64,000 nucleotides of DNA from Paroedura picta (taxonomy: Eukaryota; Chordata; Lepidosauria; Squamata; Gekkonidae). The stretch is taken from contig NC_135369.1 of assembly GCF_049243985.1 (NCBI RefSeq), forward strand, positions 20,672,533 through 20,736,532, in the 5' to 3' direction. Positions 21,945 to 33,900 of the stretch are shown here, one piece after another; position 1 is the stretch's first letter, and each line of letters opens with the position of its first letter. The translations under genes and the position numbers were made by a program. A model generated the notes under the pieces. That model did no database searches and was not told the DNA's origin. It saw only the letters and a program-made list of their open reading frames with translations.

Positions 21945-24900
21945 CTGTGCACAAGCAAGAGGGTCTCAATTGAGAACTGTACCTGCGACGTTAGGGAGAC
22001 CAGCCTCCAGGTGGGACCTGGGATCCCCAGAATTACAGCTCATCTCCAGGCAACAGAGATCAGTTCCCCTGGAGAGGACAGCCACTGAGAAGGAGGACTG
22101 TACGGCATTATACCCCACTGAAGCCCCTCCCTCCGCAAAGCCCGCCCTCTGCAGGCTCCACCCCCAAAGTTGCCCAGCCCTTCGTAATACTCGGTTGTGT
22201 GTCTTTCCTTCCGCCCCAGTAATCATGGATCCTTTTGAGCTAAGCTGCACTAATTTAAATCCTGGAGGGTGGAAGGGATCCCCAGTCCTGATGAAGCCCA
22301 GACCCAGCAGAACTGAATTTGCCTATGAGTCCTAGTCCAAAAATGTTCATGTTCGGTTCTGAAACCCTCTGGGTGAAGACTGTTTTTTAGCAGGGGAGTG
22401 CCCTAGGACAGGGGTAGTCAACCTGTGGTCCTCCAGATGTCCATGGACTTCAATTCCCATGAGCCCCTGCCAGCGTTTGCTGGCAGGGGCTCATGGGAAT
22501 TGTAGTCCATGGACATCTGGAGGGCCACAGGTTGACTACCCCTGCCCTAGGAGGGAGAAATGGCTGCTCTCCACTTTCTGAATGTGGCCATCTTTATACT
22601 CTGTTCCTTTCAGAGCTGGGGATGGGTTGGGAGGTGTAAGTCAAGTTGTAGCAGATTTATGGTGACCCCCTTGTGCAGGGGTGGCCAGACCGTGGCTCTC
22701 CAGGTGTCCATGGACTATGAGCCAGAGGTTCATGGGAATTGTAGTCCATGGACATCTGGAGAGCCACAGTTTGGCCACTCCTGCTGTAGGCCTCTCAATG
22801 CAAGAAATGTGTTTGCCTCTCAATGCAAGAAATGTGTAGCAACCCTGGACTTCCTCCCAGCCAAGTTCTAACCAGAGCTGACCCTGCTTATCTGATGAAA
22901 TGGGCTAGCCTGGGCCATCCAGATAAAGGCCAGGACAAACAGAGGTGGCCTGGCATTCCCTGCTTCTGTGTAGCAACCTTGGTTGTCTCCCACCTAGGCA
23001 TTGACCAGAGCTGGCCCTGCTTAGCTTCCAGAATCTGCTGAGATCAGGCTAGCCTGGACTATTCCGGCCAGGGCGTCTCTCTGTTTACTCTGGCTCAAGG
23101 AGACTGCCCCACCAGCTCCAGGACGACCGCAGGAGTCTACAAATGCTGTCATTTCAATGGGTGGGTGGGTGGGTGGGGGATCTTTAAATACCTCCCAGTA
23201 GACTTGATCTTCAAAGCACTGTGTGTCAGGGGGAGCTGCAAGGCACGTCAGCTTCAGGATGAGCCCTGGAGAAGGGAAGACAAGGTGGAAAACGAAGGAC
23301 TTCGGATTTCAGCACCATGGATGGCCCCATCTGGAGATGCTTCAAAAGTCCTCCTCTGAATTTCCCCCCAGATTTGAGAAACCTGAGTGATCTGATCTTG
23401 CGTCCAAAAAGGAACAGACGCATTTGGAAAGCCCCATCCATTCCCTCCCCATTTCCCATCTCTGTTGCATGTGTCAACCAGGGAGCTAAAAACCCAAAGT
23501 CTTAGTTGAGGAAGATCACAGTCAGGGAACAGGGAAAGGGGAAGGGCTCCTTCTATTCATAGCTTAGCATGTACTGCCTTCTAGTGGTCATAAGTCCCAT
23601 AACATCAGCAGAGAAAATTCCTCCTGATTCATCATCCTATTAATTTGTTTATTGATCCAATGTACATACTGTCACTCACTATAACGTCTCAGGGCAGTCT
23701 ACTCTAGATGTCCCAGTTTGTGTTCGAGGAAATGTACTGTGCACACGAAAGCTTACAGCTTGAATAAAACTTGTTGGTCTTAAGAAGAAGAGTTGGGTTT
23801 TTATACCCCGCTTTTCTCTACCAGAAGGAGTCTCAAAGCCGCTTACAATTGTCTTCCCTTTCCTCCCCCCGCAACAGACACCCTATGAGGGAGGTGGGGC
23901 TGACAGCGCTCTGTGAGAACTGCTCTATCAAGATTGTGACTGGCTCAAGATCATCCAGCTGGCTGAGTGTGGAGGAATGGGGAATCAAGCTCAGCTTGCC
24001 AGATCAGAAGTTGTCGCTCTTATCTGCTACTACACCAAACCTGCTCCAAGGTGACACCGGATTCAGACTTTGTCCTGCTGCTTCAAACAACGTGGCTCCC
24101 CACCAGACTCTATCCAGTTGCCACTATTTGTCAAAGACAGTCCCTGTTTTCTGGCCTCTGTTGTTGATTCACCACCCTGCTTTGCCTCTGTGGAATGCCA
24201 GGGTTCCGTTCTGTTAAAGGGAGCTCCAATCCATGACAATGTAGCTTCCTCCCCCAGATTCATCAGTATTTAAGCCTTTGAGAGGGGAAGGGACTCTCCA
24301 GTACAGGCCTAGACAAATTTCCCTTGGTTCTAGGGCCCAGCCCCCACATTAAGGGGACAGACTTGCTTTTTTCAGCCTCCAGCGTTATCCCAGGCAGGAC
24401 CACAAAAACCCAACTAAAAACAGCCAGGACCTTAAAAGGTTGAGTGTATAGCATCAGTTAATTACAAAACTATGTGGCATTTATTGTGCACAGCTTAAAA
24501 CTTTAAAAATTAACAACATACATACCTAGCCCATAGGCTGTTGCAAGAACAGTGTAAGGTGAACTTGGGTGTGACCTTTGATGCTTCATTACCTTTGGAG
24601 GCTCAGGTCAAAAAAGTAGCCAGCCATGCTATTTTCCACCCTCGCCAGGCTTGGCTACTAGCGCCCTACCTGTCCCCTGAACACCTTGCCACAGTGATCC
24701 AAGCAACGGTCACCTCCAGAATAAATTTCTGTAACTCGCTCTACATGGGCCTGCCCTTGGGCTTGATCCGGAAGTTACAGCTGGTGCAGAATACAGCTGC
24801 CAGGGTCCTCACAGGAACACCTTGGATGTGCTGAGGTAGCTGCATTGGCTTCCGATTGATGCCCAGATCCGGTTCAAGGTTCTGGTACTTACCTTTAAGG

Positions 24901-27900
24901 TCTTTTGTGGTCTGGGTCCCACATACCTGAGGGACCGCCTAGCGCCCTATGCCCCCTGTAGCATGTTATGCTCTGTGGAGTGAATTTATTGGTCATACCC
25001 CGCCCCAGGGAAACGCGCTTGGCCTTGAGGAGGGCCAGGGCCTTTCTGATCCTAGCCCCGACCTGGTGGAATGAGCTCCCGGAAGAGCTGAGGGCCCTGC
25101 GGGAACTTTCGTCATTCCGCAGGGCCTGCAAGATGGAGCTCTTCCACCAGGTCTGCAGTTGATGCTGGCGCCCTAAGGAAGAACTGGACCCCCCCGCCTT
25201 CTTTTTCTTTTCCTTTTAACATCTTACTGATGGCTGGAGATCTATTCTATTCTTCCAAATCCTCCCATGGAGGTCTTGGTTAGGGAGGATTTTTTAATTG
25301 TTTTAAATTCACTGTATTGTACCTTGGATCTTTATACGGGTATTGTGTAATTTATATTGTTTTTAGAGGAACTGTATTGGGATTTTTATATGTTGCAACC
25401 CGCCACAGGACTTTCGGGAGCGGCGGGCTAAAAATCGAATAAATAATATAATAAAATAATAAACATAAATCACCTATAGACCTGACAGGTTCCGGCCCGT
25501 GTAGGGCCTTATTCGGAGACCTGATTATGACACACACTCATTCATTAAGTGTAAGACAGGGGTAGTCAAACTGCGGCCCTCCAGATGTCCATGGACTACA
25601 ATTTCCAGGAGCCCCCTGCCAGCGAATGCTGGCAGGGGGCTCCTGGGAATTGTAGTCCATGGACATCTGGAGGGCCGCAGTTTGACTACCCCTGGTGTAA
25701 GATATATACAGCAGCCAACAAAAGAGCCAAAATATAAGCTGTGAAATACCACAGTCAATCTATTTATCAGCTGTTCATTCTCTTCCAAAGGCTGCCCAAA
25801 ATTTTCAATGGTGTTTTCAATTGTAAGCACAAATATTGCTGTAATTGTGAGGGAGGAGCAGTCTCTGGAATCACTCCAGGGACCTCCTGCCTTGGCTTAT
25901 TTTGGCAGCCATTTCCACCCACTGCAAGCCTGGCCCATGCTGGCACCGCCCCCTTCTTGGGCCTCCACCAATCAGTGGCCATAGTGAGACTCACCAACCA
26001 TGCCTCCGCCTATCACGGCAATTCCAAGCGTAACGCCTAAGCCAATCAGCTGGAAGACGCCCTGGTACACAGCGCTCCGTTCCCCAGCAGCAATGAGTGG
26101 GAAGACATCGGCCATCCTGCAGAATCAGTAGGTGGGAGATGGTAAGGAATCTTTGAAGAAGACAACAAAGAAGAACAAGAAGACGACGAAGAAGAAGAGC
26201 TGCTTTTTAGAACCCTGCTTTTTTCTACTCAAAGGAGTCTCAAAGCAGCTTATAATCCCTACCTTTCTTCTCCCCACAACAGATACCCTGTGAGGTAGGA
26301 GAGGCTGAGAGAGCTCTGAGAGAACTGGGACTGGCCCAAGGTCACCGAGCTGGCTGCATGTGGAAAAGGAGGAGCGGGGAATCAAACACAGCTTTCCAGA
26401 TTAGAGTCCTCCTCTCTTAACCACCTCGCCATGCTGGTCTCGCTGCATCACGAGTGGATGTGCCTCTGTACTGGTACTTTATTTTTCATCAATATTCCCC
26501 TGTCCTGAATTCTACTGTTTGAATTCTGATTTAACTAGGAGAAGGGCTAAGCCGAAACTGAAGCAAGCTCGGTGCAACATGCAGTTGTCTCCAATGCCAT
26601 CTTCTCCTGGATGAGACCAACATGTGCTGACAGGACCCTATAAAGCAGTGGTCCCCAACCTTTTTATCACCCGGGGACCACTCAACGCCTTTTACTGAGG
26701 CCTGGTGGGGGGGGGGTAGTTTACTCCTCTACTCTCAACCACTGCCCTAACGCTCTCTGATCGCTATGGTAATGTTTAAACATCCCTTCAAAATAAGATA
26801 CAGACACGCCACAACAATGAAGTGTGTTGTAAAGGGCCGGGGGGGGGGATGAAGTAAAGGGCCGGGGGGGCGGGGAGAAGGCGTCCTTCGGGGCCCACCT
26901 CCAATTAGTCGAAGGACCACATGTGGTCCGCGGCCCACAGGTTGGGGATTGCTACTCTAAAGAAGCTGTATGTATGTGGGTCCTGCATGTAACAGCATCC
27001 AGAGCCCTTTTGCAAAAGAAGCAGCACAGTTGGCTCTTATATGCCGCTTTTTTCTACCTGAAGGAGTCTCAAAGCAGCCTACAATCGCCTTCCTTTTCCT
27101 CTCCCCACAACAGACACCCTGTGAGGTGGGTGAGGCTGAGAGAGCCGTGGTATTACTGAAGAAGAAGAGTTGGTTCTTATATGCCGCTTTTCTCTACCCG
27201 AAGGAGTCTCAAAGCGGCTTACATTCGCCTTCCCTTCCCTCTCCCCACAACAGACACCCTGTGAGGTGGGCGAGGCTGAGAGAGCCCTGATATTGCTGCT
27301 TTGGAAGCATCATTTGCTGGGGCCTTCTACGGAAGCAGGAAACAGGCCAGTCCTTGACGTGACCTCTGCCCTGGTGGGGCATGAGTGCTCACCCTTCACT
27401 GTAGGCATCAAGAGTGGCCAGAGCTGCCACCAGAACCCCCAGGAGGGCACCGAGGATCCCGGGCATCCCATGGAGGTTGTGGACTCCGCAGGTGTCCTGG
27501 ATTTTCAGTTTGGAGGCCAGAATGGGCTAGAAAATAGGAGGCAAAGATGGACAGTCTTAGGGTCTCCTGGCTACATAACACACATGACATGCAATTAATA
27601 AACAAACAAATGCTGAGCACAGGACACTGAAAGATGCCTTAGGACTGGGATAGTCAACCTGTGGTCCTCCAGAGATTCATGGACTACAATTCCCATGAGC
27701 CCCTGCCAGCAAATGCTGGCAGGGGCTCATGGGAACTGTAGTCCATGAACATCTGGATGACCACAGGCTGACTACCCCTGCCTTAGGAGACACCGTTCAC
27801 CGCAGCTTTTTAGATCGCCTACCGTAAGGAATTTGAAGCCAAGCGTTGACACGAAGCCAGCGAGGAGCCCGGCAATCAAGGCCCCAAAGGGAGTCAACAT

Positions 27901-30900
27901 CATCTCTCCAGACGTCCCAATGACCACCCCGCCTGCCAGAGCTGCATTCTGGATGTGAACCTGGAGGAGGGAGACAGAAATCCCCGTGTCATTATTATTT
28001 TATTATTTATTATTTATTTGATTTGTATGACCGCCGCTCTCGGAAGCCGGCTCGCGGCGGTTCACAATATTTCAGTACAAATGCAGTACAACAAAAACCG
28101 TTGAAATTCCCCATTAAAACCCCCTAAACAATGACTCAGTCACAATGATGGCGATTAAGAAAAAAGCTATTCCCGTACAGGCCTGCTGGATGAGCAGAAG
28201 GGAGCGGATGGATAATTGGGCATAGGGTGGAACATTCTGGGGAACCAGGCCAGTGTAATACTGGCCTCCCCCTCTGGGGAGAGGGGCCCGATCTTAGCCC
28301 CCCACCACCACCCGGCTTCAGACAAATGCCTGGCGGAAGAGCTCGGTTTTACAGGCCCAACGGAACTCCGAAAGGGCCCGCAGCTCTTCCGGGAGCTCAT
28401 TCCACCAGGTAGGAGCCGGGACCAAAAAGGCCCTGGCCCTTGTCCAGGCCAGGCGTGCCCCCTGGGGTCCTGGGATCATCAGCAGATTCTTACCCGCAGA
28501 GCAAAGTGCCCTGAGGGGGAGATAGGCGGTCCCTTAAGTGTCAGTGGTGGGCAAGGAAAGAAGGCGGCAAGGGGCGGAGATTCATGGGGGTGCCTGGGGC
28601 TGATGGACAGCATTTCTCTTTCCCTTCCGGGCTGTTTCATGTCTCTGTTTCCCTGAGCTATGAGACGTTACAGCTCCAGCAGCTCTTTCAGCATGGTGTG
28701 GTGGTTAAGAGCGGCAGTGTCTAATCTGGCGAACTGGGCTTGATTCCCCACTTTTTCACATAAAGTCAGCTGGGTGACCTTGAGCTAGTCACAGATTAGA
28801 TAGTGCTGTTCTCACAGAGCAGCCCTGTCAGCGGTCTTCCAGCCCTCACAGAGCGTCTGTTGTGTGGAGAGGAAGGGAAGGCGATGGTAAGCCGCTTTGA
28901 GGAGACTCCTTCGGGCAGTGAAGAGCAGGGTATAAAAACCAACACTTCTTCTTCAAATGTAGCTTCCTCTGACTGAGAGAGACTTGGGACAATTTTTGCA
29001 ATATTTGGCCTGGAGTAAAACCATATCATCCGATGATGCAGTCCTCGCTTGGACATGCTTGACATGCTGACCTCATAAGTAAAAACACGCCCCTTTTGAG
29101 CACCTTGGCTTCAGGGCTGTTGACAGCATTCTGCATCACATACCAAGGTGGCAGGCAGGCTGCTGGTGCTTGCAGCTGCTCAAAGTCGGAATTGATGGGA
29201 ATTTATTCTGAGTGGGTGGGTCTGAAGCAGAACAAAGTTTGAGTCCAGGGGCCCCTTTAAGATCAACCAAGTTTAATTCTGGGTAGAAGCTTTCCTGTGC
29301 AGGCGCACTTCTTCAGTTCGGGACAACATGAAAACTACAGAGCCCATGAACCCTTGCAGGAATTCATGCCACAGAAATGGAGAAATTAATTTACATTTTA
29401 TTTCTTTATTATTGATCGCTTAAGCCTGTTCTCTGTTTAAGAACCACACCCCAACATCAGGTTACTCCTGCCCCCTACTGTAAAGAGTAGGTTTGTGGGC
29501 TGAGAAGAAACGAACCAGCAGAGAAGGAGGGAAGCCATCTTGTTCCCTCTGTGCGTTTGTGCATTCCTGGAGTCTCAATTCCCTGGTGGGATGAGGAATC
29601 CCATTCCCTGCTTCTATTGACTCCCATGGCTCTGAGCAGCCATAGAAGAAAAAACACTCCTCCTGCAATGTTGCCTCCTCACTTCCTGTAAAAAACGTGA
29701 AGTGACATAGGTGGCTCTAGGAATTGCTAGAAACTCTATCGTATAGAGTCAAACCCTGTAACCGTCCACGAACCGTTCCGGGAGTGGCAGGTTATAAAAC
29801 TAATCAATCAGTCAAACCCTTGTATATGCTTTCTGGACCTTTGTCAGTATCTGAGAGGACTTCTGCATTGCCAGGCAGTGCCTGTAATTGGCAGGTGAAT
29901 AGTGGAGGGGGGAGGACGTGACACCAACCACAGTGCCGCATCACTTCCTGTAAAAAACTGGAAGGTTGCTCTAGGAATAACCAGAATATTTGCAGTGAAA
30001 CTCTATGGTATAACGGCTCGTGGCAGGTTACAAGGTTTGACAGGAATCCTCACAAAAACGTGAGTGGATTCAAGCTGAGAACCAGGGTACTGGCCCATCA
30101 CTATATACTTGCTTTAGTATAATAACACACACACAGCGTAGGTAGAGGCTACCAGGTCATCAGAGAAAGGGAGACAGAGCGATCTGCAATCCAGGTCAAG
30201 ACTACTCCGAACTGGGGTGTGTGGCTAAAGATGTCATCCTGAGAGGGTGGCAGGGCATCTGCTCTGCTATCTCTGAAGCCTGACAGGGGTCAATTGTGCA
30301 AGCAATTGGCAGAAAAGAGGAGGGGTACGCAAACCCCACCTCACCTTTCTACCCAGGAAGTTCTTGGGGCCGTCTCCAATCCTTTAGGGAGTATATCTCC
30401 CTGGATTATAGGCTGTCAGCGTTCCAGGTCCAGAGGACGACTGCCATTTTCTACCTCGGACTTTCTTTTCTCTCTTTAATCTTAAAGTATCTGCTTCAAC
30501 CCTACATGATGATTTACCACAAATGAACGCTTTGAACTGAGGGGAGGACATCGGCTGAGTTCCAAAACATCATTTACTGCAAGTATCTCTCGCTTTTTTT
30601 TTCTTCGTCTCTCTTCCTGCATCAAAGCCCTTTGTTTCCCCCCTCCTCTTACTCTGCTCTGCCTGAAGCCACCTCTTTAAGAGGCAGGCTAATTCTCCTA
30701 ACTAAGCAGAAGAAGGACTCAAATCAACTCGAATTAATTGGCAAAAGCTCTTATTGTAATTGTTTTGGTTTTCGAAGATAAGAGCTGTGAATGGGAAAAT
30801 CTCACGAGAACTCTGTGCCAATACGAGAATCTCTGCCTTAACTGACTTCAATACGTCACATGCCTGTGCCGGAACATTAGAGGATAAAACAGAGGACCTC

Positions 30901-33900
30901 TACTGGCCACTTGTAAAATTGTTTGAGGCCGGGTTTTTTTAAAGTCAAAATCATGTCTATGTTAAAAAGATTGGCTCATCTAATAGAGATACAAACCCAA
31001 GATTACAAAGTATTTCTAGATGGATTGATCAAAAATATCTCCAAGGAGATCCAAGATGGCAAGGAAGAAGTCTTCAATAGGAATGATGGATCATGACTGA
31101 TGACAGCTTTAAACAAGGTGGAAAACCAACAGCAGAAGAGAAATCTGAAATTCATATCTTCAAGGAGATCCAAGATGCCAAGGAAGACGTCTTTAACAGG
31201 AATAATGGATCAATAACAGTGGCTGATGACAGCTCTAAACAAGGTGGAAAACCAACAGTAGAAGAGAAATCTGAAATTCTGGAGACGGAAAATGGGATGC
31301 CGGAGTTCTGCAGCCCAGATAAGGACACCCTTTCTAAAAAGACATACAGCCATCTCAAAGCAACAGTGTACAAAAATCAATCAAAAGAAATATGGATCTG
31401 CAGTGAAAGTAACCGATTTAAAGGATCTCTCTGGGGAAAAAATTGTAATGATACTGGAGTCCAGGAGGTGCAACGGCCTCAAGATTTATCGATGCATACT
31501 CTGCGGGAAAGAGTACAACTGCACTTTCTATGCCAAAGGCCAATGGGACAGAATATAATTTTACGGGAACGACAAGATGTAGCAAGCCTCGAGATGAGAC
31601 CCCCTTAAGAAGACCGAAAGCTCATATTGTTTTATGTTCAATGTTATACTGTATTCTATATTTCCATTTTTATGAAAAAGGGGAAGCAGTGTCTCTTTCT
31701 CTCTTGTTTTTTTTTTTGTCTCTTTTCTTTTGTAGGCATATAGGTAATATAATCATTAGTGCTGAAAATGTAAAATGGGGTTCTCCCCCCTTATTTTTTC
31801 TTTCTTCTATTAGTGTATTGTCCTAGGACTAAAGCCTACACTGACTTGTAGAAAATGTTTAATGTTAAGCTTTCAACTTAAATCTGAAAATATATCTGTC
31901 AGGATGGTTCTTAGAATGGGTCAAGCATAAATTGTTTTGTAGATGTATCAGAACCAAGGATAAGGAGAAGCTATAGAAGACTGAAAGCTTATATTGTTCT
32001 ATGTTTAATGTTAAGCATTTAATCTAAACCTGGAAATCTTATTATTCTCTGTATTAACAACATATACTGTATTCTACATTGCTATTTTTATGAAAAAGGG
32101 GAAGCAGTGCCTTTTTTCTCTCTTGTTTCTTTTTCTTAGTAGGCATATAGGTAATATTATCGTTAGCGTTGGAAATATAAAATGGGGCTTTCCCCCCTTA
32201 TTATTATTTTTTTTTATTGGTGTATTGTTATAGGGCCAAAGCCCATATTGATCTGTAGAAAATGCAAAGCTCTCAACTTATACCTGTCAGGATGGCTCTT
32301 AGAATGGGTCAAGTATAAATGATTTGTAGATGTATCTGTATTAAGAATAAGGAGAAATTATGAAATCCTTTTGTAATTTTTTTTCTTTGTACATCTTTAA
32401 GGCAAAGCCCTACTTTCCTCTCCCTTCATCAGGGTATTGATACAGGGCCAAAACTCATACTGTGCTATAAGAAATGTTTAATGTTAAGCATCTAACTCAA
32501 ACCTAGAAATATCTGCTAGGATAGCTCCTAGATTGTATCAAGCAGTTAATGAGAGGTCTACGATCTCTCAAGTAAGTTGACTAATAATAACTTTTCTTTT
32601 GTATATCTAAACAGGCCTTTTTTTTTTTAATGTAGTGGAAATGTGGATGGCTCTTAGACTCATGGCTCTTAGAGTTTTGGGCAAAAGTTTATATCACTGT
32701 GGAGTCAATGTGGGGTCGTATATTCTCAAATGATGATTATATTTCTATCTTTATGAAAATAAAAAAAATCATTATAAAAAAAAAAGACTACTCCGAACTA
32801 AGCCCCATGTTATTCATTGGGCCTTACTCCCAGGAAAGTGTCCTTCGGAATACAGGCTTTACTTTCTAACAGAGTTGGAGCGCTCTGTCTTTGAAGCTCA
32901 GATTGCCTTTCCTTTACATCTCCCTGCCTTTTCAGTGTCCAATCGCCAGGGGCTGGTGCCAACAGCCACTAGGCGCCCGCCTTTGGGATTTCCTCTGGCC
33001 AAGCAGTACCCAAGAAAGACAGCTGCATTGACTTCACCATGTCCAGCTTCCCTCCTGTGTTCACCAGGGCAGAGGTGGCGAAGGTGGCAAGTGTGCTTGA
33101 GGTGAGTGAGAAATAGGTATTCATGACGGTCCGCTGCTGGTCATCTCCATGCGCCGTGATGGCGGAGTTGAAGCTCGGCCAGAAAAGCCAGAGGAAGATT
33201 GTTCCTGCAGGAAGGAAGAACACAAAAATTTGTAGCTTGAATAAAACTGTTGGAATTGCAATCCGCAAGTAATTTGGTGAGGTCAGTCTTAAAAGGCTGT
33301 GGTTAAGCTGTTTAAGCAGCTGAGCTGTACCTTTGTGCTCACTAGTGGCATCAAGTGGTCACTGGTGAGGTTGCAATGGAGAAAAAGCCGAGCACATGTC
33401 CTGGGGATTCCTTTGATTAATGTGGACTCCTGCCCACTTCCTCTTTCTTCTAGAAGAGGGAATAAATATGTGCGCATGCTCTTTTAGCAAGGAGCAGACT
33501 CCATTAAGGCTCTCTGCTCTCTAGCTGCTGATTTATTTATTTTTATTTATTTATTAATTATACTTCTATACTGCCGCTCCCATCACAGGTGGCTTGTGGC
33601 GGTACACAATATATCACATCAATAAAAACATACCATAAAACATCCCCTATCATAACAATCCCATAAAACCTTAACAATAAAAATGTTAAGAACAATGGCA
33701 GCACACTATATTCTGTATATCATATAACAAAAACTTCTCCCCCAGCATTTCAAGTCACTGGCGATAGTATGGAATATTAATGACTGAGAGTGGGTAAAGC
33801 AGGGGCAGGTTGCCTAATGGCTCAGGGTAGGCCTAATACTCAATCCTGAGCCAGGGGGGAGGGGGAGACCCGTTCTTATAACCCCGGGAATTCAACCCAG

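Noticed and set aside
24541-25162. Open frames as possible host exons
   Set aside because: Residues match the end of a LINE reverse transcriptase protein, with a LINE tail following.
31093-31608. 171-codon open frame as a host gene
   Set aside because: It lies inside the retroelement bounded by the 16-bp target duplication and includes its internal direct repeat.
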